This document shows, in pieces, positions 49,794 through 58,582 of a DNA stretch of 64,000 bases (within the stretch, counting starts at the first letter, position 1; each line of letters begins with the position of its first letter). Position numbers and translations under genes: made by a program. Below the pieces are notes generated by a model that searched no databases, was not told where the DNA came from, and was given only the letters and a program-made list of their open reading frames with translations. The stretch comes from Actinomycetes bacterium (lineage in GTDB: Bacteria > Actinomycetota > Actinomycetes > Mycobacteriales > Mycobacteriaceae), in the NCBI GenBank assembly GCA_023404955.1, contig JAEXZY010000121.1:124001-188000 (forward strand). The letters run 5' to 3'.

Positions 49794-50210
49794 ATGACAG
49801 AACTGTGGGTGGAGCGCACCGGCGTGCGGCGCTACACGGGACGCAGCACGCGGGGCGCCGAGGTCCTGGTCGGCTCCGACGACGTCGAGGGCGTTTTCAC
49901 GCCGGGCGAATTGCTCAAGATCGCCCTGGCGGCCTGCAGCGGGATGTCGAGCGATCAGCCGCTGCGGCGCCGGCTCGGTGACGACTACCAGGCCACGATC
50001 CGCGTGTCCGGGGCGGCCGACCGCGACCAGGAGCGCTACCCGCTGCTGGCGGAGTCGCTGGAGATCGATCTGTCCAGCCTGTCGGCCGACGAGAAAGCGC
50101 GAATGCTCACCGTCGTCGAGCGCGCCATCGATACGGTGTGCACAGTGGGACGGACGTTGAAGTCTGGTACAGAAGTGACATTTGAGGTGAAAGATGTTGG
50201 GGGAGAGTGA
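49794..50210 (+). CDS. OsmC-family protein
   Basis: The 138-residue protein is of the OsmC/Ohr fold. KIALAACSGMSSDQPLRRRL contains the first peroxidatic cysteine and ERAIDTVCTVGRTL the second. These proteins reduce organic hydroperoxides with the two cysteines. It corresponds to Rv2923c. TAGAAA at 49782-49787 precedes the ATG by 6 nt, so a leaderless message is likely. acyP overlaps its 3' end by 17 bases. Confidence 0.9.
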   Translation: MTELWVERTGVRRYTGRSTRGAEVLVGSDDVEGVFTPGELLKIALAACSGMSSDQPLRRRLGDDYQATIRVSGAADRDQERYPLLAESLEIDLSSLSADEKARMLTVVERAIDTVCTVGRTLKSGTEVTFEVKDVGGE

Positions 50211-50478
50211 GGTCCGCCTCACCGCGTGGGTGCACGGCCATGTTCAAGGAGTGGGTTTTCGCTGGTGGACGCGGTCCCGGGCGCTCGAACTAGGGCTGAC
50301 CGGCTTCGCCGCGAACAAGGCCGACGGACGCGTCCACGTGGTCGCGCAAGGCCCGCGAGAGGCCTGCGAAAAGCTGCTTGACCTGCTTGAACACGGTGAC
50401 TCACCTGGTCGGGTCGACTCCGTGGTCGCCGACTGGTCCGCGGCGTCCGACGCGCTCTCCGGCTTCACCGAGCGCTGA
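50194..50478 (+). CDS. acyP: Acylphosphatase
   Basis: Acylphosphatase hydrolyses acyl phosphates such as carbamoyl or 1,3-bisphosphoglycerate. The 94 residues fit the family. The phosphate-binding loop VQGVGFRWWTRSRA holds the catalytic arginine, and the catalytic asparagine is in GFAANKADGRVHV. GAGGTG before the ATG at 50194 lies inside the osmC-like gene, so translation is probably coupled. It sits just before smc, a common arrangement in actinobacteria. Confidence 0.94.
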   Translation: MLGESEVRLTAWVHGHVQGVGFRWWTRSRALELGLTGFAANKADGRVHVVAQGPREACEKLLDLLEHGDSPGRVDSVVADWSAASDALSGFTER

Positions 50479-50490
50479 GGTCCGCGACGG

Positions 50491-50496
50491 TAGGGT
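50491..50496 (+). promoter_or_regulatory. -10 element of smc
   Basis: TAGGGT ends 8 nt before the ATG at 50505, consistent with a leaderless smc transcript. Confidence 0.4.
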
Positions 50497-50504
50497 AACG
50501 CGTC

Positions 50505-53500
50505 ATGCATCTGAAGAGTCTGACGCTGAAGGGCTTCAAGTCCTTCGCCTCGCCGACGACTCTTCGATTCGAGCCGGGCATCACCTGTGTCGTGGGTCCC
50601 AACGGCTCCGGCAAGTCCAACGTCGTCGACGCGCTGACCTGGGTGATGGGCGAGCAGGGCGCCAAGACGCTACGCGGCGGCAAGATGGAAGACGTCATCT
50701 TCGCCGGCACGTCGTCGCGGGCGCCGCTCGGCCGGGCCGAGGTGACGCTCACCATCGACAACTCCGACAACGCGTTGCCGATCGAGTACTCCGAGGTGTC
50801 GATAACCCGCCGGATGTTCCGCGACGGCGCGGGCGAATACGAGATCAACGGCAGCCGTTGCCGTTTGGCCGATGTGCAGGAACTGCTCAGCGACTCCGGC
50901 ATCGGACGTGAGATGCACGTGATCGTCGGTCAGGGCAAGCTCTCGGAGATCCTCGAGTCGCGCCCCGAGGACCGGCGGGCCTTCATCGAGGAAGCCGCCG
51001 GCGTGCTCAAGCACCGCAAGCGCCGCGAGAAGGCGGTGCGCAAGCTCGATTCGATGGCCGCCAACCTGGCCCGGCTCACCGACCTCACCACCGAATTGCG
51101 CCGCCAACTCAAACCGCTCGGCCGCCAAGCCGAGATGGCCCGGCGCGCACAGACCATCCAGGCCGATCTGCGCGATGCCCGCCTCCGGCTGGCCGCCGAC
51201 GATCTGGTCACCCGCAAGTCCGAGTTCGACGACACCAATCAGGCCGAGAACACTCTGCGTCGCGAGCACGACGAACTCACCGCGCGTCTGCAAACCCGCA
51301 GTCTCGAGTTGGACGCCCACGAGACGGCGGTGGCCGACCTCAGCGAGCGCGCCGACGCCGCACAGCAGCGCTGGTTCCGGCTGTCGGCGCTGGCTGAACG
51401 CGTGGCCGCGACGGTGCGCATCGCGGGCGAACGCGCCCAGTACCTGGACAGCGAGCCGGAGCGGTCCAGCGGACCGGATCCCGATGAGCTCGAGGCCCAG
51501 GCAGACGAGATCGCCGAGCAGGAGCGCGCGCTTCTCGAACAGCTCGAGGAATCGCGCGAACGGCTCGACGGGGCCCGAGCCGAACTCGCCGAACGCGAAC
51601 ACGCCGCTGCGGAAGCCGAACGCGCCCACATGGCGGCCGCGCGTGCCGAAGCCGACCGGCGCGAGGGCCTGGCCCGGCTCGCGGGGCAGGTCGACACCAT
51701 GCGCACCCGGGTCGAATCCATCGACGAGACCGTGGCGCGGCTGAGCTCCGGCATCGACGAGGCGGCCACGCGCGCCCAGCAGGCGCAGGCGGAGTTCGAG
51801 ACCGTCCAAGCCCGCGTCAGTGAGCTCGACGCCGGCGAGGTCGGCCTCGACGAGCACCACGACAGGACGGTGTCCGCGCTGCGGCTGGCCGATGAGCGCG
51901 TCGCCGAACTCCAGACGGCCGAGCGCGCAGGCGAACGGCAGGTCGCGTCCCTGCAGGCGCGCATCGACGCCCTGTCCGTCGGCCTCGATCGCAAGGATGG
52001 GGCCGCCTGGCTGAAGCACAACCACAGCGGCAGTGGGATGTTGGGCTCGCTCGCGGCAATGGTCAAGGTGGCGCCCGGCCACGAAGCTGCGATCGCGGCC
52101 GTGCTGGGCGCGGCCGCCGATGCCCTCGCCGTCGACGGGATCGGCAGCGCAGCAGACGCGCTGCGCGCCCTCAAGGAGTCCGACGGCGGCCGGGCGGCGC
52201 TGGTGCTCGGCGACTGGCCGCAGCTGCAGTCCAGTGTCGGCGGCGACCTTCCCGCCGGCGCGGTGTGGGCCCGCGACGTCGTGGACCCCGCGCCGCGGTT
52301 GCACGGCGCGGTGACGGCGATGCTCGCCGGGGTCGCGGTGGTCGGCGATCTGCGTACCGCATTGGAACTGGTTGCGGCGCAACCGGATCTGCGCGCCGTC
52401 ACCGGTGACGGCGATCTCGTCGGAGCGGGTTGGGTCAGTGGTGGCTCGGACCGCAAACCGAGCACGCTGGAGATCCAGTCCGAGGTCGACAAGGCGCGTG
52501 CCGAACTCGCTGATGCGGAGCGGCAGACCGCCGAGCTGTCCGCTGCGCTGTCCGGGGCGCTCGCCGAGCAGGCCAGCCGGCAGGATGCGGCCGAACAGGC
52601 GCTCGCCGCGCTCAACGAGTCCGACACGGCGATCTCCGCGATCTACGAACAGCTCGGCCGGCTGGGGCAGGACGCCCGCACCGCCGACGACGAATGGCAA
52701 CGGCTGATCACGCAGCGCGACGAGCTCGAGGCCGGACGCAACCGCACCATCGCCGAGCTCAGTGAGCTCGAGACGCGGCTGCACCACGCGCAGCAGGAGC
52801 CGATGTTCGACGCCGAGCCCGTCGACCGGCAGGAAAGGACCGCTGCGGCCGAGGCCGCCCGGGCCGCCGAGGTGGAGGCCCGCCTCGCCGTGCGCACCGC
52901 CGAGGAGCGTGCCAATGCTGTTCGTGGACGGGCGGATTCGCTGCGTCGTGCGGCCACGGCGGAGCGGGAGGCCCGCGTGCGGGCCCAGCATGCGCGCGAG
53001 GCGCGGGTGCGGACCGCTGCGGTGGCGGCGGCGGTGGCCGAGGCCGGCAGGCTCGTCGCGGCACGGTTGAGCAGTGCGGTGGGCGTGGCGTCGCGCATCC
53101 GGGACGAGATCGCCGCCGAGCGTCAGGTCCGCGCCGCGGCACTGGGCAAGGCGCGCGAAGAGGTCGCCGAACTCACCGCCAGGATCGCCGCGCTGACCGA
53201 TGCGCTGCACCGTGACGAAGTCGCCAAGGCCCAAGCTGCGCTGCGGATCGAGCAGCTGGAGGCGCAGGTCCTCGAACAGTTCGGGATGGCGGCCGCCGAT
53301 CTTGTCGCCGAGTACGGACCCGACGTCGCGCTGCCGCCGTCGGAGTTGGAGATGGCCGAGTACGAGCAGGCGCGCGAGCGCGGCGAGCAGGTGACCGCGC
53401 CGGCGCCGATGCCGTACGACCGGCCCACGCAGCAGCGGCGCGCCAAGCGGGCCGAGCGGGAGCTCGCCGAACTCGGCCGGGTGAACCCGTTGGCGCTGGA

Positions 53501-54092
53501 GGAATTCGCCGCGCTGGAGGAGCGCTACAACTTCCTGTCCACCCAGCTCGAGGACGTCAAGGCCGCGCGCAAGGATCTCCTCGACGTGGTCGCCGAGGTC
53601 GATGCCCGCATCCTGCAGGTGTTCACCGAGGCGTACATGGATGTGGAGCGCGAGTTCACGCAGGTGTTCTCGACCCTGTTCCCGGGCGGTGAGGGCCGGC
53701 TGCTGCTCACCGATCCGAGCGACATGCTGACCACCGGCATCGAGGTCGAGGCCCGCCCGCCGGGCAAGAAGATCAAGCGGCTCTCGCTGCTGTCCGGCGG
53801 TGAGAAGTCGCTGACCGCGGTCGCGATGCTCGTGGCGATCTTCCGGGCCCGGCCGTCACCGTTCTACGTGATGGACGAGGTGGAGGCCGCGCTCGACGAC
53901 GTCAACCTGCGGCGGTTGATCAGCCTGTTCGAGCAGTTGCGTGAGCGTTCCCAGCTGATCGTCATCACCCACCAGAAGCCGACGATGGAGGTCGCCGACG
54001 CGCTCTACGGCGTCACCATGCGCGGCGACGGCATCACCACGGTCATCTCGCAGCGGATGCGGGGGCAGGAGCTGGTCACCAGCCCGGCCTGA
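50505..54092 (+). CDS. smc: Chromosome segregation ATPase SMC
   Basis: SMC forms a ring with ScpA/ScpB that organises and segregates the chromosome. The 1195 residues are close to Rv2922c (1205). The N-terminal head has Walker A GPNGSGKSN (about residues 31-39). Two coiled-coil arms (about 170-505 and 670-1025) flank a hinge with HSGSGMLGSLAAMVK. The C-terminal head carries the signature LLSGGEKSLTAVAMLVAIF and Walker B FYVMDEVEAALDD. TAGGGT 8 nt before the ATG suggests a leaderless message, although acyP is only 26 bases upstream. Convergent with the IPP isomerase gene. Confidence 0.98.
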   Translation: MHLKSLTLKGFKSFASPTTLRFEPGITCVVGPNGSGKSNVVDALTWVMGEQGAKTLRGGKMEDVIFAGTSSRAPLGRAEVTLTIDNSDNALPIEYSEVSITRRMFRDGAGEYEINGSRCRLADVQELLSDSGIGREMHVIVGQGKLSEILESRPEDRRAFIEEAAGVLKHRKRREKAVRKLDSMAANLARLTDLTTELRRQLKPLGRQAEMARRAQTIQADLRDARLRLAADDLVTRKSEFDDTNQAENTLRREHDELTARLQTRSLELDAHETAVADLSERADAAQQRWFRLSALAERVAATVRIAGERAQYLDSEPERSSGPDPDELEAQADEIAEQERALLEQLEESRERLDGARAELAEREHAAAEAERAHMAAARAEADRREGLARLAGQVDTMRTRVESIDETVARLSSGIDEAATRAQQAQAEFETVQARVSELDAGEVGLDEHHDRTVSALRLADERVAELQTAERAGERQVASLQARIDALSVGLDRKDGAAWLKHNHSGSGMLGSLAAMVKVAPGHEAAIAAVLGAAADALAVDGIGSAADALRALKESDGGRAALVLGDWPQLQSSVGGDLPAGAVWARDVVDPAPRLHGAVTAMLAGVAVVGDLRTALELVAAQPDLRAVTGDGDLVGAGWVSGGSDRKPSTLEIQSEVDKARAELADAERQTAELSAALSGALAEQASRQDAAEQALAALNESDTAISAIYEQLGRLGQDARTADDEWQRLITQRDELEAGRNRTIAELSELETRLHHAQQEPMFDAEPVDRQERTAAAEAARAAEVEARLAVRTAEERANAVRGRADSLRRAATAEREARVRAQHAREARVRTAAVAAAVAEAGRLVAARLSSAVGVASRIRDEIAAERQVRAAALGKAREEVAELTARIAALTDALHRDEVAKAQAALRIEQLEAQVLEQFGMAAADLVAEYGPDVALPPSELEMAEYEQARERGEQVTAPAPMPYDRPTQQRRAKRAERELAELGRVNPLALEEFAALEERYNFLSTQLEDVKAARKDLLDVVAEVDARILQVFTEAYMDVEREFTQVFSTLFPGGEGRLLLTDPSDMLTTGIEVEARPPGKKIKRLSLLSGGEKSLTAVAMLVAIFRARPSPFYVMDEVEAALDDVNLRRLISLFEQLRERSQLIVITHQKPTMEVADALYGVTMRGDGITTVISQRMRGQELVTSPA

Positions 54093-54098
54093 GCTGCG

Positions 54099-55127
54099 TC
54101 AGGGGAGTTCGATGATCCCGCCGGCGCGCAGCGCCGCGAGGTCGGCCGCACCGCTGCCGTGCAGGCAGATCAGCAGCTCTTCGAGAAACACCTCCAGCCA
54201 ATCCATCACGGCGTCAACGGATTCGATCGCAGGCGCGAGCAGCGGCCGAGCGACCGCGACGACCTGGGCGCCCATCGCGAGCGCTCTGGCCGCGTCCATT
54301 CCGGTACGTATCCCGCCCGAGGCCACCAGCGGCATGTCCGGCAGCGTCTCACGCACCTCCCGCAGTGCCTGCGCCGTCGGGATGCCCCACTCGGCCAGTG
54401 CGGGGTGCCGGATCTCCCCGTAGCGGACGAACTGCTCGATACGCGCCCACGACGTGCCGCCCGCGCCCGCCACATCGACGGCGGCGACCGGATACTGCGT
54501 CAGCTCGGCGGCCGCGACAGCGCCGATGCCGTGCCCGACCTCTTTGAGCATCACCGGGTAGTCGAGCGCCCCGATCACGTCGCCCAGCCGGCGCACCGAG
54601 TCGGAGAAATCCGTGTCGCCCTGATGCTGCATCGCCTCCTGCAGCGGGTTGGTGTGCACGGCGACGGCGTCGGCGCCGACACGGCGCAGTGCGCCGGCCA
54701 GTCCGGGCACGATGTCCGGTGACACCTGGGCCAGCCCCACGTTGCCGATCAGGAGCACGTCAGGTGCCACGTCGCGGACCGCGAAGCTGGCCGCGGCGCC
54801 GTCGTCGTCGATCATCACCCGCTGTGACCCCAGCATCATCCCGATGCCCAGTTGCTGGGCCGCGGCGGCCAGATTGCGGTTGATGATGCCGGAGAGTTCC
54901 GCACCGCCGGTCATCGCGCCGATCAGAACCGGCGCCTGGAGCCGGCGGCCGAGGAAGTCGGTGCTCAGATCGATGGAACGCAGGTCGGTCTGGGTCAGGG
55001 CGTTGTAGGGCAGCCGGTAGTGCTCGAAGCCGGTGGTCACGGTCTGGTAGTCGACCGCCTCGGTAAGGCAGACGTCGATGTGACGACGCTTGCGTTGATG
55101 GACGGCCGAGCCGGGGTTGAAGCTCAC
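54099..55127 (-). CDS. fni: Type II isopentenyl-diphosphate delta-isomerase
   Basis: The FMN- and NADPH-dependent type II enzyme interconverts IPP and DMAPP. The GTG at 55127 gives 342 residues and restores the family N-terminus HQRKRRHIDVCL; the much longer open frame upstream is antisense to ftsY and amt and is rejected. Conserved features are LIGAMTGG, HTNPLQEAMQHQGDTDF, LKEVGHGIG, VDVAGAGGTSWARIE and the FMN phosphate site near VASGGIRTGMDAARA. M. tuberculosis has only a type I isomerase elsewhere and no gene at this place, so this is an accessory gain between smc and ftsY. Confidence 0.93.
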   Translation of the reverse strand: MSFNPGSAVHQRKRRHIDVCLTEAVDYQTVTTGFEHYRLPYNALTQTDLRSIDLSTDFLGRRLQAPVLIGAMTGGAELSGIINRNLAAAAQQLGIGMMLGSQRVMIDDDGAAASFAVRDVAPDVLLIGNVGLAQVSPDIVPGLAGALRRVGADAVAVHTNPLQEAMQHQGDTDFSDSVRRLGDVIGALDYPVMLKEVGHGIGAVAAAELTQYPVAAVDVAGAGGTSWARIEQFVRYGEIRHPALAEWGIPTAQALREVRETLPDMPLVASGGIRTGMDAARALAMGAQVVAVARPLLAPAIESVDAVMDWLEVFLEELLICLHGSGAADLAALRAGGIIELP

Positions 55128-55154
55128 CGGCTGTGGCCCCGTCGACGCCCCTGC

Positions 55155-55160
55155 GACAAT
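55155..55160 (+). promoter_or_regulatory. -10 element of ftsY
   Basis: GACAAT ends 6 nt before the GTG at 55167. The first base deviates from the usual T, so confidence is low. The IPP isomerase start lies 40 bases away on the other strand. Confidence 0.3.
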
Positions 55161-55166
55161 GGCCGG

Positions 55167-56609
55167 GTGAGTGAGGGTCTCTGGATCGCCATTGCGGTCA
55201 TCGCCGTCCTGCTGCTCGTCGCGCTCGTCGTGGGCCTGGTGCGGTACCGCCGGCGTCGTATCAGCCTGTCCGCTCGAGACACTGCCACTCCTGTAGATCG
55301 GTCGGGCGGCTACAAGGCCGCCTCGGGCATCACGTTCTCGGCCTCGGCGCCCACCCAGGCACCGCCCGAGCCGCCCAGGGAGGCACCCAAGGAGGCACTG
55401 CCGCGCACGCCGAAGGCACCCGAGCGTATCGACACCACCGGACTGCCGGCCGTCGGCGATGATGCCACCATCCCGCGGGATGCGCCCAAACGTCGCATCT
55501 CCGACGTCCGGCTGCCGGATCCGATCACCGATGTCCGACCCGAGTCGCGGGTGGACGCCCCGGCGCCGGACGCGCCGCCCGCGCCGGAAGCTCCGCCCGC
55601 ACCCGCGCCCGACGTCGTGGCGCCGGACGCGCCGCCCACGCCGGCACCCGAGGTGGCGCCGGTGGTCACCCCCGAGATCGACACCATCGCCCCGGCCGAG
55701 GGTCGCCTGGACCGGCTGCGCGGCCGACTGGCGAAGTCGCAGAACACGCTGGGCCGCAGCATGCTGGGCCTGCTCGGCGGCGGGGACCTCGACGAGGACT
55801 CGTGGGAGGAGATCGAGGACACGCTGCTGATCGCCGATCTCGGCCCCGTCGTCACCGAATCGGTGGTGAGCGCGCTGCGCTCCAAGATGGCCGCGGCCAA
55901 CGTCCGCACAGAGGACGATGCCCGCGCGGTCCTGCGTGACGTGCTGATCACCGAGCTCAAGACCGACCTGGATCGCTCGATCAGGGCCCTGCCCCACGAG
56001 GACAAGCCGTCGGTGCTGCTGGTCGTCGGCGTGAACGGCACCGGCAAGACGACCACCGTGGGCAAGCTGGCCCGGGTTTTGGTGGCCGACGGGCGTCGCG
56101 TGGTGCTGGGGGCCGCCGACACCTTCCGGGCCGCTGCGGCGGATCAGTTGGAGACATGGGCCTCGCGGGTGGGTGCGCAGGTGGTCCGCGGCCCCGAGGG
56201 GGCCGATCCGGCGTCGGTGGCCTTCGATGCCGTCGACAGCGGTATCGCCGCGGGCGCCGACGTCGTGGTTATCGACACCGCGGGCCGGCTGCACACCAAG
56301 ACCGGGCTGATGGACGAGCTCGGCAAGGTCAAACGGGTGGTGAGCAAACGCGCCGCGGTCGACGAGGTGCTGCTCGTCCTCGACGCCACGATCGGGCAGA
56401 ACAGCCTGCCTCAGGCGCGGGTGTTCGCCGAGGTCGTCGACATCACCGGCGTCGTGCTGACCAAGCTGGACGGCACCGCCAAGGGCGGCATCGTGTTCCG
56501 GGTGCAGCAGGAGCTCGGCGTTCCGGTGAAACTGGTGGGCCTGGGTGAAGGCGCCGACGACCTCGCGCCGTTCGAACCCGCGGCCTTCGTCGACGCGCTG
56601 CTCGGCTGA
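55167..56609 (+). CDS. ftsY: Signal recognition particle receptor FtsY
   Basis: FtsY docks SRP-ribosome complexes at the membrane. The GTG at 55167 gives 480 residues, longer than Rv2921c (422) because of the linker. Residues 4-26 form an N-terminal membrane anchor. A Pro/Ala-rich acidic linker (about 50-175, with PAPDAPPAPEAPPAPAPDVV) takes the place of the usual acidic A-domain. The NG domain starts about residue 180. G1 is GVNGTGKTT, G3 is DTAGR, and TKLDG is G4. Its GTPase partner Ffh is encoded at the end of the window. Confidence 0.95.
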   Translation: MSEGLWIAIAVIAVLLLVALVVGLVRYRRRRISLSARDTATPVDRSGGYKAASGITFSASAPTQAPPEPPREAPKEALPRTPKAPERIDTTGLPAVGDDATIPRDAPKRRISDVRLPDPITDVRPESRVDAPAPDAPPAPEAPPAPAPDVVAPDAPPTPAPEVAPVVTPEIDTIAPAEGRLDRLRGRLAKSQNTLGRSMLGLLGGGDLDEDSWEEIEDTLLIADLGPVVTESVVSALRSKMAAANVRTEDDARAVLRDVLITELKTDLDRSIRALPHEDKPSVLLVVGVNGTGKTTTVGKLARVLVADGRRVVLGAADTFRAAAADQLETWASRVGAQVVRGPEGADPASVAFDAVDSGIAAGADVVVIDTAGRLHTKTGLMDELGKVKRVVSKRAAVDEVLLVLDATIGQNSLPQARVFAEVVDITGVVLTKLDGTAKGGIVFRVQQELGVPVKLVGLGEGADDLAPFEPAAFVDALLG

Positions 56610-56631
56610 GCGCGCCTGCGAATCGCGTGAT

Positions 56632-56679
56632 GTAACAGCAGCGAAACCTGACCGGCGCATCCGTTCACACGAGCGAAAC
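56632..56679 (+). promoter_or_regulatory. Tandem GlnR-type operator upstream of amt
   Basis: Two copies of the actinobacterial GlnR half-site pair are present: GTAAC-N6-GAAAC at 56632-56647 and TTCAC-N6-GAAAC at 56664-56679. Both spacers are exactly 6 nt and the copies are 32 bases apart, about three helical turns. The site lies about 100 bases before amt. GlnR activates amt-glnB-glnD under nitrogen limitation in mycobacteria and Streptomyces. The rest of the 170-base gap shows no further structure. Confidence 0.75.
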
Positions 56680-56779
56680 ACCGGTGCGTCTTCGCCGAAA
56701 CATCCACTGCGCATTGTCATGTCCCAGGCAACGGTCGTCATTCCGCGCGGCTGTGGCATGACGAAGGAGGAAGCTGCGA

Positions 56780-58162
56780 GTGGACCAATTCCCGACGATG
56801 GGTATACCGGACACCGGTGATACCGCGTGGATGCTGGCCAGCGCCGCGCTGGTGTTGCTGATGACACCCGGCCTGGCGTTCTTCTACGGCGGCATGGTGC
56901 GGGCCAAGAGCGTGCTCAACATGATCATGATGAGCGTCTCGGCCATGGGTGTCGTCACCGTGCTGTGGGTGCTCTACGGCTACTCGCTCGCCTTCGGCAA
57001 TGACGTGGGCAATCTCTTCGGCAACCCCGCCGAGTTCTTCGGCCTCAAGGGGCTGATCGGGGGCAACGCGGCCGCAGCGGTCGTCGCCGATCCGACGGCC
57101 GGCGTGGAAGCCGTCGACGCGGTGAACATCCCGCTGGTGGGCACGCTGCCCGCCACGGTGTTCGTCGCCTTCCAGCTGATGTTCGCGATCATCACCGTCG
57201 CCCTGATCTCGGGTGCGGTCGCCGACCGCATCAAGTTCGGCGGCTGGCTGCTGTTCACCGCGCTGTGGGTCACCGTCGTGTACTTCCCCGTCGCGCACTG
57301 GGTGTTCTCGTTCGACGGCGTCACCGCCGAGACGGGCGGCTGGATCGCCAATAAGCTCGCCGCGGTCGACTTCGCCGGCGGCACGGCCGTCCACATCAAC
57401 GCCGGTACCGCCGGCCTGGTGCTCGCGATCATCCTCGGCAAGCGCCGCGGCTGGCCGGGCACCCCGATGCGGCCGCACAACCTGCCATTCGTGATGCTCG
57501 GCGCCGGCCTGCTGTGGTTCGGCTGGTACGGGTTCAACGCCGGATCGGCGACCTCGTCGGGCGGCCTGGCCGGTTCGACGTTCGTCACCACCACGGTGGC
57601 CACCGCTGCGGCGATGCTGGCCTGGCTGCTCACCGAGCGCATTCGCGACGGCAAGGCCACCTCCCTGGGTGCGGCATCGGGCGTCGTGGCCGGCCTGGTC
57701 GCGATCACCCCGTCCTGCTCGTCGGTGAACGTGGTCGGAGCGCTGGTGATCGGCGCCGTTGCAGGTGCGCTCTGCGCCCTGGCCGTCGGCCTGAAATACA
57801 AACTGGGATATGACGACTCGCTCGACGTGGTGGGCGTCCACCTGGTCGGCGGCATCGTCGGCACCCTGCTCGTCGGGCTGGTCGCCGCGCCGGAAACCGG
57901 CGCGGGCGTGGCCGGACTCTTCTACGGCGGCGGCGTCGATCAGCTGTGGCGCCAGGCCGTCGGTGCAGGCGCGGTTCTGCTCTACTCGGCCATCGGGACA
58001 GCTATCTTGGCTCTGATAGTGAAGTACACCGTCGGACTTCGGCTGAACGAGGAGGATGAATCCAGCGGGGCTGACGAATCGGAGCACGCGGAAACCGCCT
58101 ACGACTTCGCATCGGTCGGCGGGGGCTCGGCACTCGGTCGTCACCCAGGCGTGGAGGGATAA
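56780..58162 (+). CDS. amt: Ammonium transporter
   Basis: Amt carries ammonium across the membrane and is blocked by PII. The 460 residues have about eleven hydrophobic segments. The N-terminal part has LMTPGLAFFYGGMVRAKSVLN and the family signature. The two pore histidines are in GTAVHINAG and in VVGVHLVGGIVG. GGAGG is 9 nt before the GTG. The C-terminal tail is acidic with ADESEHAETAY, a place where PII can act. It starts the operon amt-glnB-glnD under the GlnR-type operator. Confidence 0.96.
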   Translation: MDQFPTMGIPDTGDTAWMLASAALVLLMTPGLAFFYGGMVRAKSVLNMIMMSVSAMGVVTVLWVLYGYSLAFGNDVGNLFGNPAEFFGLKGLIGGNAAAAVVADPTAGVEAVDAVNIPLVGTLPATVFVAFQLMFAIITVALISGAVADRIKFGGWLLFTALWVTVVYFPVAHWVFSFDGVTAETGGWIANKLAAVDFAGGTAVHINAGTAGLVLAIILGKRRGWPGTPMRPHNLPFVMLGAGLLWFGWYGFNAGSATSSGGLAGSTFVTTTVATAAAMLAWLLTERIRDGKATSLGAASGVVAGLVAITPSCSSVNVVGALVIGAVAGALCALAVGLKYKLGYDDSLDVVGVHLVGGIVGTLLVGLVAAPETGAGVAGLFYGGGVDQLWRQAVGAGAVLLYSAIGTAILALIVKYTVGLRLNEEDESSGADESEHAETAYDFASVGGGSALGRHPGVEG

Positions 58163-58167
58163 GGGAT

Positions 58168-58506
58168 ATGAAGCTGATAACTGCGATCGTCAAGCCGTTC
58201 ACGCTCGAAGATGTCAAGACCGGTCTGGAACAGACGGGCATCCTCGGCATGACCGTCAGCGAGGTTCAGGGCTACGGTCGGCAGAAGGGGCACACCGAGG
58301 TGTACCGCGGAGCGGAGTATTCGGTGGACTTCGTGCCCAAGGTCCGGGTCGAGGTCGTCGTCGACGACGCCGCCGTGGACAAGGTGGTCGACGTCATCGT
58401 CCAGGCCGCGCGTACCGGCAAGATCGGGGACGGCAAGGTCTGGGTGAGCCCCGTGGAGACCGTGGTGCGGGTGCGCACCGGTGAGAGGGGAGCCGACGCT
58501 CTCTGA
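58168..58506 (+). CDS. glnB: Nitrogen regulatory protein PII (GlnB/GlnK type)
   Basis: PII senses 2-oxoglutarate, ATP and ADP and controls Amt and nitrogen enzymes. The 112 residues have the T-loop tyrosine at position 51 (EVYRGAEYSVDF). In actinobacteria this residue is adenylylated by GlnD under nitrogen limitation. The ATG is 5 bases after the amt stop, and the gene order amt-PII means it is functionally a GlnK. It matches Rv2919c. Confidence 0.97.
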   Translation: MKLITAIVKPFTLEDVKTGLEQTGILGMTVSEVQGYGRQKGHTEVYRGAEYSVDFVPKVRVEVVVDDAAVDKVVDVIVQAARTGKIGDGKVWVSPVETVVRVRTGERGADAL

Positions 58507-58582
58507 CAGACCAGTCGAACACCGAGTCGTCTCCCGGACCGCGCCGGGTGCGCTGGATCGTCACGTGCCGGGAGGACAACTC

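Noticed and set aside
50670..53234. 854-residue minus-strand frame inside smc
   Set aside because: Smc is a certain gene on the other strand; the antisense frame has no domain pattern and is typical of high-GC third-position bias.
55128..56867. Long minus-strand open frame continuing upstream of the IPP isomerase
   Set aside because: It is antisense to ftsY and amt, has the amino-acid composition of a GC-rich shadow frame, and the isomerase family N-terminus fits the GTG at 55127.
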